From: Sulfurisphaera ohwakuensis
GTDB lineage: Archaea > Thermoproteota > Thermoprotei_A > Sulfolobales > Sulfolobaceae
Direction: 5' to 3'
DNA length: 64,000 nt
Assembly (NCBI RefSeq): GCF_009729055.1
Contig: NZ_CP045484.1
Span: 2,614,872-2,678,871, forward strand
Shown: one piece after another, positions 47,866 to 58,008 of the stretch
How positions within the stretch are numbered: the stretch's first letter is position 1
How the letters are laid out: each line of letters opens with the position of its first letter
Notes under the pieces: model-generated
Told to the model about the DNA's origin: nothing
Database searches by the model: none
Seen by the model: only the letters and a program-made list of their open reading frames with translations
Made by a program: the position numbers and the translations under genes

Positions 47866-50121
47866 TTATTTCAGCTTGTCAGCGACCTCTAGTGCGGTCG
47901 GCCTCTTCATAGGATCCGGGTCGACTGCAGCCTTTATCAGGCTCTTATAGGGTTCTGGAACCTGTGGATCCCAGGAGGCCAGCAAACGTCTTGCTTCCTC
48001 AACTTTGTTACTCACACAGTTCATGTCGTTATTTATATAACAATTAAAGGCTTCATTCATTACCTGCAAGTCAGGCCTATCAATTTTCCTGGTTAACAAT
48101 ACGTATAATGTCATACCTAATGCAAAGATATCCATTGAGGGTGATGCTTTGCTTATGAACACCTCTGGGGGATAGTACTCTATAGTTACTTGACTTACGT
48201 CCTTCCCGAATCTAACTGCACTACCCAAGTCCCCTAGCTTGAAGTCAACGGTGGGCAACTCTGACGGATCCTTAGGCTTCTTAGTCAAGAATATGTTCTG
48301 GGGCTTTACGTCTGAATGCATATACCCTTTACCGTGAATGTGAACTAGTGCTTCTGCCACTTGCCGCACTGCCTTTTTAACACTTGTTTCCCAATTCAAG
48401 GAGTAGAAGAACTGGTCATCACTTAAATACTTGTCAAGACTCCCACCCTCCATATACTCCATGACTATCCTAGGAGGGTCAGCGTAATAAGGCATGAAAT
48501 CTCCATTTAGTGCCCTCTTTATTACGTTCAAGTCCACGTTAACCGCATAAACCTTAACTATATTCGGATGGTTAGATAAGTCTACAAGGTTGTTAGCCTC
48601 ATGGAAGAGCTCTTGGAAGTATGCCATCGGATCACCCTTATCTACCTTAAGTATTTTTATTGCATAGTAATCGCCTCCCATCTTTCCTAAGTAAACGTAA
48701 CCGAATCCTCCGCTACCTATTATGGATTTGACTTTATACATTCCCAGCCTTCTGTTGAGTAGAGCATTCGGATCGAGGCTGGTAGTGTTGACTTTACCTA
48801 GGGCCCTTGAGTGGGCATAAATGGAGGTCTGAGAGAGCTGAGTAAATGGTTGAGGTTGCTGTGACTGGGTAGCTAAGACGTAGTTTATCGTTATTACATC
48901 CGATGGGTTAGCGTAGCCCGAGTTTGGGTTGGGGTAGTAAACGTCTTGTCCGACTTTTACTGGAAAGGCTCTCCAATTCCCATAATCGTTACAGTCTATT
49001 AAGAAGTCACCGTCACATGTGGTATTACCCACTTCTATTACTGCTCTAGCCATCGGCGGTAATCCCTTGAGTATGAACCTGACTTGTAAAGAAGGCTGCT
49101 GCACTTGTATCGGCTGGGGTGAGGAGTATTGCGGTTGGGCTGAGTATTTCGGGGCATATCTCCAAGAGGTGAAGAAATCTTCAACGACCGGGCTCTTAGG
49201 AAATGCTGCTGCAACTACGAGCCAAGGGTCGATAGCTGCAAAGTAGGTAGTCGTTTTGGAGTAAACCAGAAGTCCTGCAGTTATGCCTAAGAGTATCGGG
49301 GTAAATAAGATGACAGCTACTGAATTTTCTTCGCTAAAAAGAAATGGAAGGTAGAAAATCAGCGCAAGAGATCCGTAAAAGAAGAGGTCGTATGCATTGA
49401 AGAAAGAATTTCCATAATTTACGGAGTCCTTGAGCTGAAAGTAGAGGACAATAGGGGCGAAGTAGGTTATAAGCCCAGAAGTCACAAAGGGCCAAGCAGA
49501 GTCCTTTAACCTAAATTTCATCATTATCCCCACAAACAAGAGTACCATCGCCGAAAGATACATCAAAATACCGATCAGTGAGCCTGTATTTAGGGCAACA
49601 AAGGGGAATGGGGTCAGAAGGAGAATAGTGATGGTCATAAAGTCAAGTGTATCTATATCTTTTTGACTCATTAGTTCATCCTTTGCTGACCAGTACACTA
49701 CCGCAAGAGGTAATAAGAGGAGGAATGGTACCCAGAACTTGAGATAGTTAGCTGATGCAAGGGCGTAGATAAAGGCTACAAACAATCCGACACCTACTAA
49801 TTCACTAACCCCTGTCGCTATGAAGGGAACTACAGCGTAGAGCAAAAGGAAGAACTCGAGAGGAACTCTTAACGATAAGTAAAAGTCGATGGCACCAGAA
49901 CCGAAGAGAGGGATTAGTACTGCCAAGGAAGAATTCGCCTTCTTCGGGAGGTAAAGTGCAACAAGAGCTAGGGACAGGGAGAATAGAGCTAGCCATCCCG
50001 ATGTTGTAAGATTCGTCAGACTTACGTTGGTTAACTGGAGTCCTCCGAAATTCACTAGGTAGATGAAGTAAAAGAAGAGAAGTAATGACGTTGAAAATGC
50101 TGTTTTCCACGCCTTAGCCAT
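47866..50121 (-). CDS. Membrane-anchored eukaryotic-type Ser/Thr protein kinase, 751 aa
   Basis: The first ~320 residues hold about ten hydrophobic segments. A Pro/Gln-rich linker and a small beta domain with Cys (TTCDGDFLIDCNDYGNW) follow. The kinase domain occupies ~465-751: Gly loop IIGSGGFGYVYLG, Lys in YAIKIL, catalytic loop HSDVKPQN (about His601, Asp603) and LGDLGSA in place of DFG. The HSD and GDLG variants occur in crenarchaeal kinases. It probably phosphorylates cytosolic partners in response to a membrane signal. GC content is higher than in its neighbours. Confidence 0.9.
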   Translation of the reverse strand: MAKAWKTAFSTSLLLFFYFIYLVNFGGLQLTNVSLTNLTTSGWLALFSLSLALVALYLPKKANSSLAVLIPLFGSGAIDFYLSLRVPLEFFLLLYAVVPFIATGVSELVGVGLFVAFIYALASANYLKFWVPFLLLLPLAVVYWSAKDELMSQKDIDTLDFMTITILLLTPFPFVALNTGSLIGILMYLSAMVLLFVGIMMKFRLKDSAWPFVTSGLITYFAPIVLYFQLKDSVNYGNSFFNAYDLFFYGSLALIFYLPFLFSEENSVAVILFTPILLGITAGLLVYSKTTTYFAAIDPWLVVAAAFPKSPVVEDFFTSWRYAPKYSAQPQYSSPQPIQVQQPSLQVRFILKGLPPMARAVIEVGNTTCDGDFLIDCNDYGNWRAFPVKVGQDVYYPNPNSGYANPSDVITINYVLATQSQQPQPFTQLSQTSIYAHSRALGKVNTTSLDPNALLNRRLGMYKVKSIIGSGGFGYVYLGKMGGDYYAIKILKVDKGDPMAYFQELFHEANNLVDLSNHPNIVKVYAVNVDLNVIKRALNGDFMPYYADPPRIVMEYMEGGSLDKYLSDDQFFYSLNWETSVKKAVRQVAEALVHIHGKGYMHSDVKPQNIFLTKKPKDPSELPTVDFKLGDLGSAVRFGKDVSQVTIEYYPPEVFISKASPSMDIFALGMTLYVLLTRKIDRPDLQVMNEAFNCYINNDMNCVSNKVEEARRLLASWDPQVPEPYKSLIKAAVDPDPMKRPTALEVADKLK

Positions 50122-50865
50122 TATAGTAAATTGAACTAGACATAACTATAAGCTTTTCTGGTGCAAATTTATAAGTATTATATGTCTGCGACATATTTAC
50201 ATAACTTCCAGTTAGTTATGTTTAATCACTTCCAATCATTTCACAGCTAGTAGATAAACTCATGAGGATATCTAATGTATAATTAACGTAATTTACTTTA
50301 ATTAATAATTATAGGAAAAATAAGTATTATAGACTCAACTGGTAGTATAATACTTAAGTGGAACTATATCTAGGTTATACCGTGCATTGAATTCTCTATC
50401 AGAAAAGTTCTGTTAACATTGATTATCGAAAATTACGGGATTCTTTGCGATTACATTTAATAAACTGACTTTATGTTATCTTACTTTATTCGTAATTAAG
50501 TGAATTTAATTTTGAACAAACGTGTTTTATAACTTTTACTTTATATAGTTATTCATATTAATTACGCATTATGCACTCTTACGTGGTGTGATTTTAGGGC
50601 TAGATAGTGAGTACTTTAAGTAGAATCTGAATTACATTCTTGCAAGAACACCTTCAATTTCGCTAGCCTTCTCTTACTCGTGACTGCCTCTACGTACACC
50701 AACTTACGGATCCGTGATGGGATTGTGAGGGTTTTTACTAAAGATTCTTGATACTAAGTGACTTGGAGTCCGTGGCGATGTGTAAAGGAAGATGAAGATT
50801 GATTGTTAGAGCTATTAATTAAGATAAAAGAAAAGATTTAATCTTCTGTTAAATCTTATATTCAT
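50122..50865. other. Gene-free region between kinase and ABC transporter
   Basis: This is 744 bp, AT-rich at first, more balanced at 50640-50800. Short open stretches there do not form a recognisable product and may be gene relics. A TATA-like stretch (TTAAATCTTATA) lies ~10-20 nt before the ABC gene start. Confidence 0.4.
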
Positions 50866-51564
50866 ATGTACTGTATTGAATTGAAAAATGTGGTGAAGAA
50901 ATACGGTGAAGTCATCGCCTTAAATGGAGTCTCATTTAATATAAATTGTGGAGAAAAAGTGGCACTTTTGGGACCTAACGGTGCCGGTAAATCGACTATT
51001 CTTAAATTATTAGCAGGTTTGTTAAAGCCAGAAAAAGGAGAGGTTCTCGTTAAAGGGTTAGACCCCTTTTTTATCGAAGCTAGGAAAATAATCGGGTATT
51101 TACCAGAGGACGCCAGCCCTTATCTAATGCTTAATGTTAGGGAGAATTTGGAATATATTGCCTCATTAAGGGGTGTAGACAAGGACAGAGTCGATAAGCT
51201 TTTGGACTTTTTAGGGCTTAGGCAGTACGAGAATACTAGGATAGTGTATTTATCTAAAGGTAACAAGCAGAGGTTGGCCTTAGCCCTAGCCTTACTTCAT
51301 GACCCCGAAATACTGCTTTTAGACGAGCCTTTAAATTATTTAGACATACCGACTCGAGAGAAGGTCATCTCATTACTAAAGTCCATGAACTCTACTATGC
51401 TAATTTCAACCCACATAATGTCTATAGCGGAGAGGTTAGTAAATAGGGCGGTAATATTGTCTAACGGAAAAGTGGTGTGGCAGGATGATTTAACGGAGTT
51501 AAAGAAGTCCAGTGGTGAGGAGATCGAATCCTTAGTGGCGAGGCTGATGGAAGATGTTAATTAA
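50866..51564 (+). CDS. ABC transporter ATP-binding protein, 232 aa
   Basis: Walker [10 protein letters not shown] (36-44), signature region [16 protein letters not shown], Walker B ILLLDEP and switch His in LISTHIMS are all present. The type is that of ABC-2 exporters with a separate permease. It overlaps the permease gene by 11 nt, so the two form an operon. Substrate unknown; candidates are drugs, lipids or peptides. Confidence 0.9.
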   Translation: MYCIELKNVVKKYGEVIALNGVSFNINCGEKVALLGPNGAGKSTILKLLAGLLKPEKGEVLVKGLDPFFIEARKIIGYLPEDASPYLMLNVRENLEYIASLRGVDKDRVDKLLDFLGLRQYENTRIVYLSKGNKQRLALALALLHDPEILLLDEPLNYLDIPTREKVISLLKSMNSTMLISTHIMSIAERLVNRAVILSNGKVVWQDDLTELKKSSGEEIESLVARLMEDVN

Positions 51565-52903
51565 ACTGTTGAAAGTGATTATATTTACAAGGGTTTCAAA
51601 AAAGATATTCGTGATATCTCTCGTGGCGTCCCTCATTTATTTATCTATTTCTATAACCCTTTTACTGAGAGAAGCAAGGCCAATTCTACCCCCTAACTTA
51701 ACTGTTATTTATGTTACTTTGTTCTATATCCTTTTCTCCTATATTTCCTCATTTAATATATTAAAGGCTGATATAGATTATTTATTCACATCACCTATAG
51801 ATAGGAAGGAGTTAGGTATGGCTTTATATATTTCCACTCTGCTAATTAATTTAATATATATAGTTAATTTCATGATATTTTCATATAATATCGAGTTACT
51901 GTTAATATCTCCGTTATTAGGCATTTCGGTTGTCTCGCTCCGCTTCCTTGCACAAGATGTCAGATATAAGTTAGTAATACTTTCGGTAATTGCGTTATGG
52001 TTCTTATCCCCGTTATTCGGTTTTGAATATTCTCCCACAGCCGCAGCCTTCGGTTATTTTTACGAGAGCCTTTTCGTTACAATACCTTATGCTACTTTAG
52101 TGACGTTACTTTCATTAATGAGGCTGAGGAACATTGACCAGATATTAATGAGGAGATTGACCATTCCCGTTGATGAGTATAGAATCTCCTTTAACACTAA
52201 AAACCCGTTCATAGCGTTTTTGAAGTTTAAGTTAACTTATTTTTCGACGGCGTATACAACGACAGAGGGTAATGTAAAGGTAATTAGAATGAACCAGGTT
52301 ATTGGTGCCTCTGCTATCATGGGGGTTATATATTTCGTAGTATTTAAATACCTAGTGAGTAATGAAATTTTTTATCCTAGTTTATCTATTGCAATAGTAT
52401 TTATTATACTATATTCTACAACTATGGTAGTGATGAATAATTTAGCGCATGAGAGGCTCTGGCTTACAATACTTTCCATGGGGAATAAGGCCTTTAAATA
52501 CTTAGTAATTACCTCTGGGATAAGGAGCCTTATAATGAACTTGCCATTAGGAATAGTTAATTTTGTACTCTCGATCTGGCACCCTGTTTTCCTAAACATA
52601 GGAATTGCCATGTTAACTTACGTCCCCTTAATATCTATGCTTTACACTTACCTATTAGCCATATCTAGACCTTTACAGTTGAGGGACTTGTTAAACCCAA
52701 TTAACGTAGAGATAAGGGGGAATAGACTTTTATCAAATATTACATTTATTATACTTCTGTTATCGGCATTAATTATATCGTTTATCCCGATTATTCTCAT
52801 CGTAGTACTCACATTCGTAATGTCACTGGTGTTGCTATTTTTATTGAGAGATAAGATGATAATTGAAGCAATTAATAAGATGAGTGAAGCGGGATATACT
52901 TGA
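51554..52903 (+). CDS. ABC-2-like membrane permease, 449 aa
   Basis: About ten to twelve hydrophobic segments spread over the whole length, with short charged loops (e.g. [11 protein letters not shown], typical of ABC-2-like permeases where SPxxRxE follows a helix). It is translationally coupled to the ATPase upstream. It likely forms the transmembrane half of the exporter, as a dimer. No substrate signature is visible. Confidence 0.75.
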   Translation: MLIKLLKVIIFTRVSKKIFVISLVASLIYLSISITLLLREARPILPPNLTVIYVTLFYILFSYISSFNILKADIDYLFTSPIDRKELGMALYISTLLINLIYIVNFMIFSYNIELLLISPLLGISVVSLRFLAQDVRYKLVILSVIALWFLSPLFGFEYSPTAAAFGYFYESLFVTIPYATLVTLLSLMRLRNIDQILMRRLTIPVDEYRISFNTKNPFIAFLKFKLTYFSTAYTTTEGNVKVIRMNQVIGASAIMGVIYFVVFKYLVSNEIFYPSLSIAIVFIILYSTTMVVMNNLAHERLWLTILSMGNKAFKYLVITSGIRSLIMNLPLGIVNFVLSIWHPVFLNIGIAMLTYVPLISMLYTYLLAISRPLQLRDLLNPINVEIRGNRLLSNITFIILLLSALIISFIPIILIVVLTFVMSLVLLFLLRDKMIIEAINKMSEAGYT

Positions 52904-53333
52904 CGGTAGTATTTAAAGAGCAGGATGCCGGGGTAAAAGAAACGAGTGTAACGTGAGAAAATAAGCCATCACTAAGTGGAAATGCGTAACCTTCCTTTTC
53001 ATTTTATAAAAGGTTACAGTTAAGTCATAATGAAATTGAAAGAGGAAGTGGAGCTAGACCATTGACACGGGCAAGGGCTGAATTCTTTTCTGGTTTTAGA
53101 AGTATTTTTATATCCGCTTATTTTGCATTCATTGAGCCCTTATGCCTATGTGGCCAAAATGATTGAAAGTAATTCCTTTAACTATTACTAAGTTAAAAGT
53201 GACAGTAGATTAAATGTCTTCAACCGGGTAAGGGTAATATGAGTCTGTTCTATAATCCTTAGTGTTTTATCTGCTTTAATTCCTAAGGGGTTAGTTACGA
53301 TTACCTCTTTCAAGAAGTCGACATACGGATATT
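52904..53333. other. Intergenic region with one inverted repeat
   Basis: There is no credible gene. An inverted repeat GTAACCTT/AAGGTTAC (52986-53017) lies ~85 nt after the permease stop. Its loop is T-rich, so it may help termination. Confidence 0.35.
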
Positions 53334-53536
53334 ATGAAGGTCGTATAAAGTTTAAGAATAGAAAAGGAATTGAGGAAGGAGATGAAAAAGTATGACATAA
53401 AGTGGAACAAGGAAATAGAGGAGTTTATAAGGAAGAGGTTATGAGGAAATTGCATGAGATAATCTCGTCGTTGCACGAGACCAAGCCGATAGATGTGGAA
53501 TTGGTGAGGGAAGATAGGGATAATAATTGATGCATA
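53334..53536 (+). pseudogene. Decayed VapB with start of VapC
   Basis: MKVV, stop, SLRIEKELRKEMKKYDIKWN, KEIEEFIRKRL, stop: a near copy of the antitoxin at 44391-44612 (MKTVYSLRIDKELREEMEKY) with TAT changed to TAA at codon 5. The antitoxin-toxin junction (GTGAGGGAAGATAGGG then ATAATAATTGATGCA) is identical to that of the other locus, after which the toxin frame stops at once. Duplication followed by decay is the simple reading. Confidence 0.6.
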
Positions 53537-53912
53537 AATACTTTTCCTAAACTCTCTAATAAATTCCGATGAGATACTTTGTGTTAACGTAAAATTAATA
53601 CAAAGGTACTCAGTTAGATTCAGAAAAATGATAGTTATCGAAATAAAGAGAGAGCCTTTTCTTAGCTGATAATGAAGTAGCATATCAACAATCATATTAT
53701 CGTTCACATAAGTCCTTTACGTATGTAAAAATAGGTCTTGTTAAGTAACTTACTTTTCACTCTTCTGAAACTGTATACACATTCTTTTTCATACTAATTG
53801 TAAAGTAATACGACTATCTAATAGTAAGAGAGTGGATGAGCAATAGTGTTATAAAAAGCTAAGTCTTTCAATCTACCAGGAGTTTAGGTAGGGCTTCTTA
53901 TTGACTTACATC

Positions 53913-54313
53913 TTAGAGACTAGATTGGCTCATCATCACATCAATATATACTAAATCTGTATTATTAAATAGCCCAGATAAAGTAGTCATTTTTGAATAT
54001 GCGTATATCTGATGAACCTCCTCTTTAGATCCATTACATATATCTGTGAATCCTACCCGTTTACTGTTAATTGTAATCCTTGGAGAGTAAATACGCATAT
54101 CTTTCCAAATTATGAGTATATGATGAACTCATATGGAGAGAAAATTAGAACGTTCTTTTTATTTACTGTGACATAAAAACGTGTGAGACTTTTCCTCCAT
54201 ATGAAAAACTTTATTGAACTTACAGTCGTGTTAACGCCGATATCCTTAAGTTTCTCGAGAACGGATTTAACCCTTTTCTCTTCCACATTCAAGAGCATAA
54301 AATTTATATACAT
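53913..54313 (-). CDS. Two short hypothetical frames, possibly one broken gene
   Basis: The frame 54313-54110 (67 aa, starting MYINFMLLNVEEKRVKSVLE) and the frame 54098-53913 (61 aa, starting MRIYSPRITINSKRVGFTDI) lie in succession, 11 nt apart. The first has a plausible coding pattern (amphipathic helix, then IKFFIWRKSLTRFYVTVNKK). No family is recognised, and neither may be expressed. Confidence 0.25.
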
Positions 54314-55095
54314 GAAAAATTTATAAACTCTTCTATTGCTAGATATTATTCTAGTTTTTTAAGATAGTATTCAGATCCTGCTGAGAGAGTAAGTATTATA
54401 TGCCATGCATTTAACAAAACTGATTTGCAACCGTGGGAGGGATTGTGACTTTTTAATTTCTCAAATTCTAATGCTAAGCTAACTTATGAGTTATTGAGTG
54501 TGGACAACAATTTTATTTATTTGAAATTTAGTTAAAAATAGCTTAAAGTCTCTCTTTTTAAATTCTTTTATTCATTATAAAAATTTCTAAAAAACATTAA
54601 AATTACAATAATTCATTCTACTAATGTGTAAATCTTCTGGTAAATTGAAAATAGATTTATACTTTACATAATTTATACTGAATTAACAAAATTGTTATCC
54701 ACACTCACTTAATCTAATGGTACAATTTCAAATTTAAAGAAATTAAAACAGATCGTTATAAAGAATTTAACGTATACCAGACGGTAAAGAATGGCTCATT
54801 GTAAGTACGAATACGATAATATATGTGATAAAATAATGTAATTTTTACATGTCTCTTAATTCATCTTGGACCTCTTACACCGCTGTTTTATATAAATTTA
54901 AATATATTAAATATAGTTTACTTCTCTTATATTAATTAAGATTGTGTTTTAGAAAATTCTTTCTTAATCTATAAAATAATATGGTGACAACATTGCCATG
55001 TGAAATGTACTATCAGCTATGAAGTAATAGTCGCACATTTAGCAAGTTAAATAACTATCTTAAAGTTTATTAATGTCTGTTTAAATAGAATTTTT
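54314..55095. other. AT-rich region upstream of the type III operon
   Basis: There is no gene over ~780 bp. At ~54405-54440 a frame reads HAFNKTDLQPWEGL, similar to a segment at ~4190-4215; it may be a transposase relic. TATA-like TTTATTAAT at ~55065-55073 sits about 25 nt before the GTG start of the small-subunit gene, fitting a leaderless promoter. Confidence 0.4.
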
Positions 55096-55506
55096 GTGTC
55101 CCAGATAATCAAGACGGATACGGACTTGTTAGATATAGCGACTAGGATTGCTATATCAGCTCTTACACCAGTGCAAAAGGGAAAAGAAGAAAAAGCTGCA
55201 GTAGATGTTAGTAATATAAATAACCTATTAACCTATATGCAAAGTAGAAAGAGTATAAAAGAACTGTTAGCATATATTTTGAGGCAAACGGGCAGAGGAG
55301 AAATAGACAGAAATACTAGTAAATTATTACTTTCTGCATTAAAAGATTTGAAAGAAAATGAAGAGGATATAAATAAAGCTCTAGAACTTTTAGGTTATGT
55401 AAAGTGGATTTATGAAACTTTAAACGGTCTTGAAATAGATGTAACACAACTTAAAGGTGTGGATAATTTCCAGAAATTAGTAAATGAATTAGTAAAGAGG
55501 ATGTGA
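55096..55506 (+). CDS. Type III small subunit (Cas11/Csm2-like), 136 aa
   Basis: GTG start. All-helical, charged protein: [40 protein letters not shown] and [20 protein letters not shown]. Size, helix content and position at the head of a type III operon support the small subunit that lines the target-RNA side of the complex. Sequence identity to the Csm2 or Cmr5 families cannot be judged by eye. It ends 1 nt before the next gene. Confidence 0.75.
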   Translation: MSQIIKTDTDLLDIATRIAISALTPVQKGKEEKAAVDVSNINNLLTYMQSRKSIKELLAYILRQTGRGEIDRNTSKLLLSALKDLKENEEDINKALELLGYVKWIYETLNGLEIDVTQLKGVDNFQKLVNELVKRM

Positions 55507-55507
55507 G

Positions 55508-56236
55508 ATGAACGATGGAAAACCTTGTTACGATTTAGATGTTATCAGAAGCATAATAAAGATTAATGGAAAAATAAAAAATGAGACACCTCTGAGGATT
55601 GGATATGGAAAGTCTCAGAGTTTCACAGATCCCACAGATAATCTCATATTAAAAGTAAATGAAAGACCGATTATTCCAGGATCGAGTTTTAAAGGAGCTC
55701 TAAGGAGTTTGGCAGAAGCTTACGTAAAATCATGGAATGATCCAAGATATATTGTATGTGATTTGGATGATAACAAATGTACTAGTTGTAATGGCGAAGA
55801 AAAATACTGCATACCTTGTATAATTTTCGGGTTCAAAGACCTCTCCTCCAGAGTTTATATACTTGATGCTATTGCAGAGAAATACTCTATTTCCCAAAGG
55901 ACAATGGTTACAATAAATAGAGTTTTCGGAGGTCAATTACCAGGTCACCTTTACACACTAGATTACGTAGAACCTAACTCTGTTTTCAACTTCTCAATGT
56001 TCCTATATAATCTAAACATAGTTGATGGAGAAACGGAAGAATGGAGAAAGAAAGCGGTTGAAGTTGTAAGGTATTTATTAAAAACCCTAATTACTGACGG
56101 AATATTTATAGGAGCTAAGAAGAGTGCTGGTTTCGGGCTAGTCAAATTAACATCTGGGGAAATTGAAATACGCAAATCACCAGATCTTATGAAACCCACT
56201 AAATTAGACCTTATGGAGGTGGCTAAGTCGTGGTAG
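55508..56236 (+). CDS. Type III Cas7-group protein 1 (Csm3-like), 242 aa
   Basis: RAMP core with the crRNA-binding region [18 protein letters not shown] and the Gly-rich [13 protein letters not shown] near the end. Asp in TDPTDNLIL lies where Csm3 has its target-RNA-cleaving Asp. A Cys cluster ([18 protein letters not shown] plus C) may bind zinc, as in Csm3. Overlaps the following gene by 7 nt. Confidence 0.85.
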   Translation: MNDGKPCYDLDVIRSIIKINGKIKNETPLRIGYGKSQSFTDPTDNLILKVNERPIIPGSSFKGALRSLAEAYVKSWNDPRYIVCDLDDNKCTSCNGEEKYCIPCIIFGFKDLSSRVYILDAIAEKYSISQRTMVTINRVFGGQLPGHLYTLDYVEPNSVFNFSMFLYNLNIVDGETEEWRKKAVEVVRYLLKTLITDGIFIGAKKSAGFGLVKLTSGEIEIRKSPDLMKPTKLDLMEVAKSW

Positions 56237-57069
56237 ACTATACCTTTATCAGAAAGGATATAATAAAGAGACAAACCGTAATTGAGGGAATTTTAGAGGT
56301 ACAATCCCCTCTAAGGATAGGAGTCGGGAAATCCGGCGGAATGGATCCTGCCAGCATTGTTAGAGACACAGTATTAAAGGATGTTGAAGGCACTCCTATA
56401 ATTCCCGGATCTTCTTGGAAGGGAGTATTTAGGTCTGAAGGAGAGAGAGTATTAAAAAGAAGGAACCTTATCGCATGTAGTGGTGTAGGAAGGGATTATT
56501 GTTTAAATAACTTCAGAAAATATGATGATTTTCAGAGAAGCCTAAGAGAAAACTACATGGAGGATGCATTAAAAACATTCTGGAATTATACTTGTCTTAA
56601 CTGCAAACTCTTTGGTACTATGAGCGTAATAGGCGCTGTTAAGTTTTTAGAGTCTAGGGCTATTGAGTTTAAGCTCGGTACTAGGACAATGGTTGCTATA
56701 AGTAGAACTGAAGGAGCTGCTGCAAGGGGTGCATTAGTCCAGGTTGAATTTGTAGAGCCGGGGTCTAAATTCACGTTTAAAATCATCGGAACTAATTTGC
56801 CCAATTATGCAATAGGTTACTTACTAACTATTATGAAGAACATCCATGACGGTTTTGTACAAATAGGTGGACATAAGAGTAGGGGATTCGGACTTGTAAA
56901 ATTCGTTAATTTAAGGTTTTTAGACAAAGGTGAAAAGAAAATAGGGGATGAAGATATTCCAGTATCAATGCAAGATGAAATAAAGGAAGATGGGGATAAG
57001 TTTTTCGAAAAGATGAAACCCTTCATGGAGGCTTTTAATAATGCAAAGATTCCATACCCATTACACTGA
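56230..57069 (+). CDS. Type III Cas7-group protein 2 (Csm3-like), 279 aa
   Basis: GTG start inside the previous gene's end. [20 protein letters not shown] carries an Asp aligned with the catalytic position. [17 protein letters not shown] and [13 protein letters not shown] are RAMP hallmarks. CLNCKLFG with the preceding Cys residues may form a zinc site. It is longer than protein 1 by a C-terminal acidic extension ([20 protein letters not shown]), which may contact a neighbour. Overlaps the next gene by 29 nt. Confidence 0.85.
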   Translation: MVDYTFIRKDIIKRQTVIEGILEVQSPLRIGVGKSGGMDPASIVRDTVLKDVEGTPIIPGSSWKGVFRSEGERVLKRRNLIACSGVGRDYCLNNFRKYDDFQRSLRENYMEDALKTFWNYTCLNCKLFGTMSVIGAVKFLESRAIEFKLGTRTMVAISRTEGAAARGALVQVEFVEPGSKFTFKIIGTNLPNYAIGYLLTIMKNIHDGFVQIGGHKSRGFGLVKFVNLRFLDKGEKKIGDEDIPVSMQDEIKEDGDKFFEKMKPFMEAFNNAKIPYPLH

Positions 57070-57835
57070 AAGGAACAGCATAGGATTAGAAGGAGTTCTG
57101 GAGTTAGAAATGGAAGTAGTGTCTGATTATATACATGTAGGTAGTGGGGTTTATGACGTAGAAATAATAAAACCTTTAGAAAACATAGACCAATTAGTCG
57201 AAACAGCATTAAAAGGGACTATCCCAGACGTTAACAAATACTTCTCACCAGTAACTCATGAGATGAATAGATACTTAGGTAAGGTTATAATACCCGGGTC
57301 AACTATTAAGGGACTTGTGAGGACAAGGCTTGAGCTTTCAATAAGGGATGCTTGCTTCATTGTATCTAGGAATTCCAATACCTCATCAGCTACTTATAAG
57401 AGAATATTTAGGAATCCCAGACCTAGATCTACTGATAGATTTCCACAGAGAGTCTGTCCAGTATGTGACCTATTAGGTAATTCTGGACTGGCAAGTAGAG
57501 TGTCATTTTCCGACTTTATTATGACTCAAGGGAAGGTTGATTACGTAAACGTTAATGGACAGTATTATGAGAGTTGTGTAAAGGGATCTAGATTTAGAGG
57601 GAGGGTACTATATCGTTCTTTAAAGCCAATTGAATTGGGTATGCTTCTTTACGGTTTTGGGTTTAGAGATAAGAAATTAGAGGGAAAGGTTATGTTAATC
57701 GGTAGATTTAAGTACTCTGATAGGCGTTTCGGTAGAGTAAGATTTTCCTTACCTTCACCTAAACAAGAATACGCTAAAGCCTTAGAAGATTTTGTAAGAA
57801 CGTTCAAGCCATTTGACTATAATGAGGAGTGGTGA
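57041..57835 (+). CDS. Type III Cas7-group protein 3 (Csm5-like), 264 aa
   Basis: A RAMP fold with [20 protein letters not shown] and a cysteine pair [10 protein letters not shown], but with a ~40-residue insertion between the first strand and the PGS motif where the catalytic loop normally sits. No clear catalytic Asp is visible at the usual place. It probably caps one end of the backbone, as Csm5 does. The start ATG is inside the previous gene. Confidence 0.75.
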   Translation: MQRFHTHYTERNSIGLEGVLELEMEVVSDYIHVGSGVYDVEIIKPLENIDQLVETALKGTIPDVNKYFSPVTHEMNRYLGKVIIPGSTIKGLVRTRLELSIRDACFIVSRNSNTSSATYKRIFRNPRPRSTDRFPQRVCPVCDLLGNSGLASRVSFSDFIMTQGKVDYVNVNGQYYESCVKGSRFRGRVLYRSLKPIELGMLLYGFGFRDKKLEGKVMLIGRFKYSDRRFGRVRFSLPSPKQEYAKALEDFVRTFKPFDYNEEW

Positions 57836-57837
57836 TA

Positions 57838-58008
57838 ATGAAGATCTGTATTAAGCAAGATCTTTCCTTAGAAATAGGAAAGGAGGATGGGTGTTTTAAA
57901 GTAGTTGAGGTCGAGGAATATGAAAAAAATAAAATCATATGGCGTGGGGAAGGCAAAGAAAAACTTGAGTATCTAACGTTAGTGGTGAGCCATGACATTA
58001 AGGGGTAA
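57838..58008 (+). CDS. Small ORF between Cas7 and cas10, 56 aa
   Basis: It starts 2 nt after the upstream stop (GGTGATAATG) and overlaps cas10 by 17 nt, so it is placed exactly like a translated operon gene. The product begins MKICIKQDLSLEIGKEDG and ends VVSHDIKG; it is soluble, charged and beta-prone with two Cys. It was below the usual gene-calling length. It could be an accessory subunit of the complex. I know no family for it. Confidence 0.5.
   Translation: MKICIKQDLSLEIGKEDGCFKVVEVEEYEKNKIIWRGEGKEKLEYLTLVVSHDIKG

Noticed and set aside
49805-50110. Minus-strand 101-aa frame and plus-strand 49019-49246
   Set aside because: Out-of-frame shadows of the membrane kinase gene.
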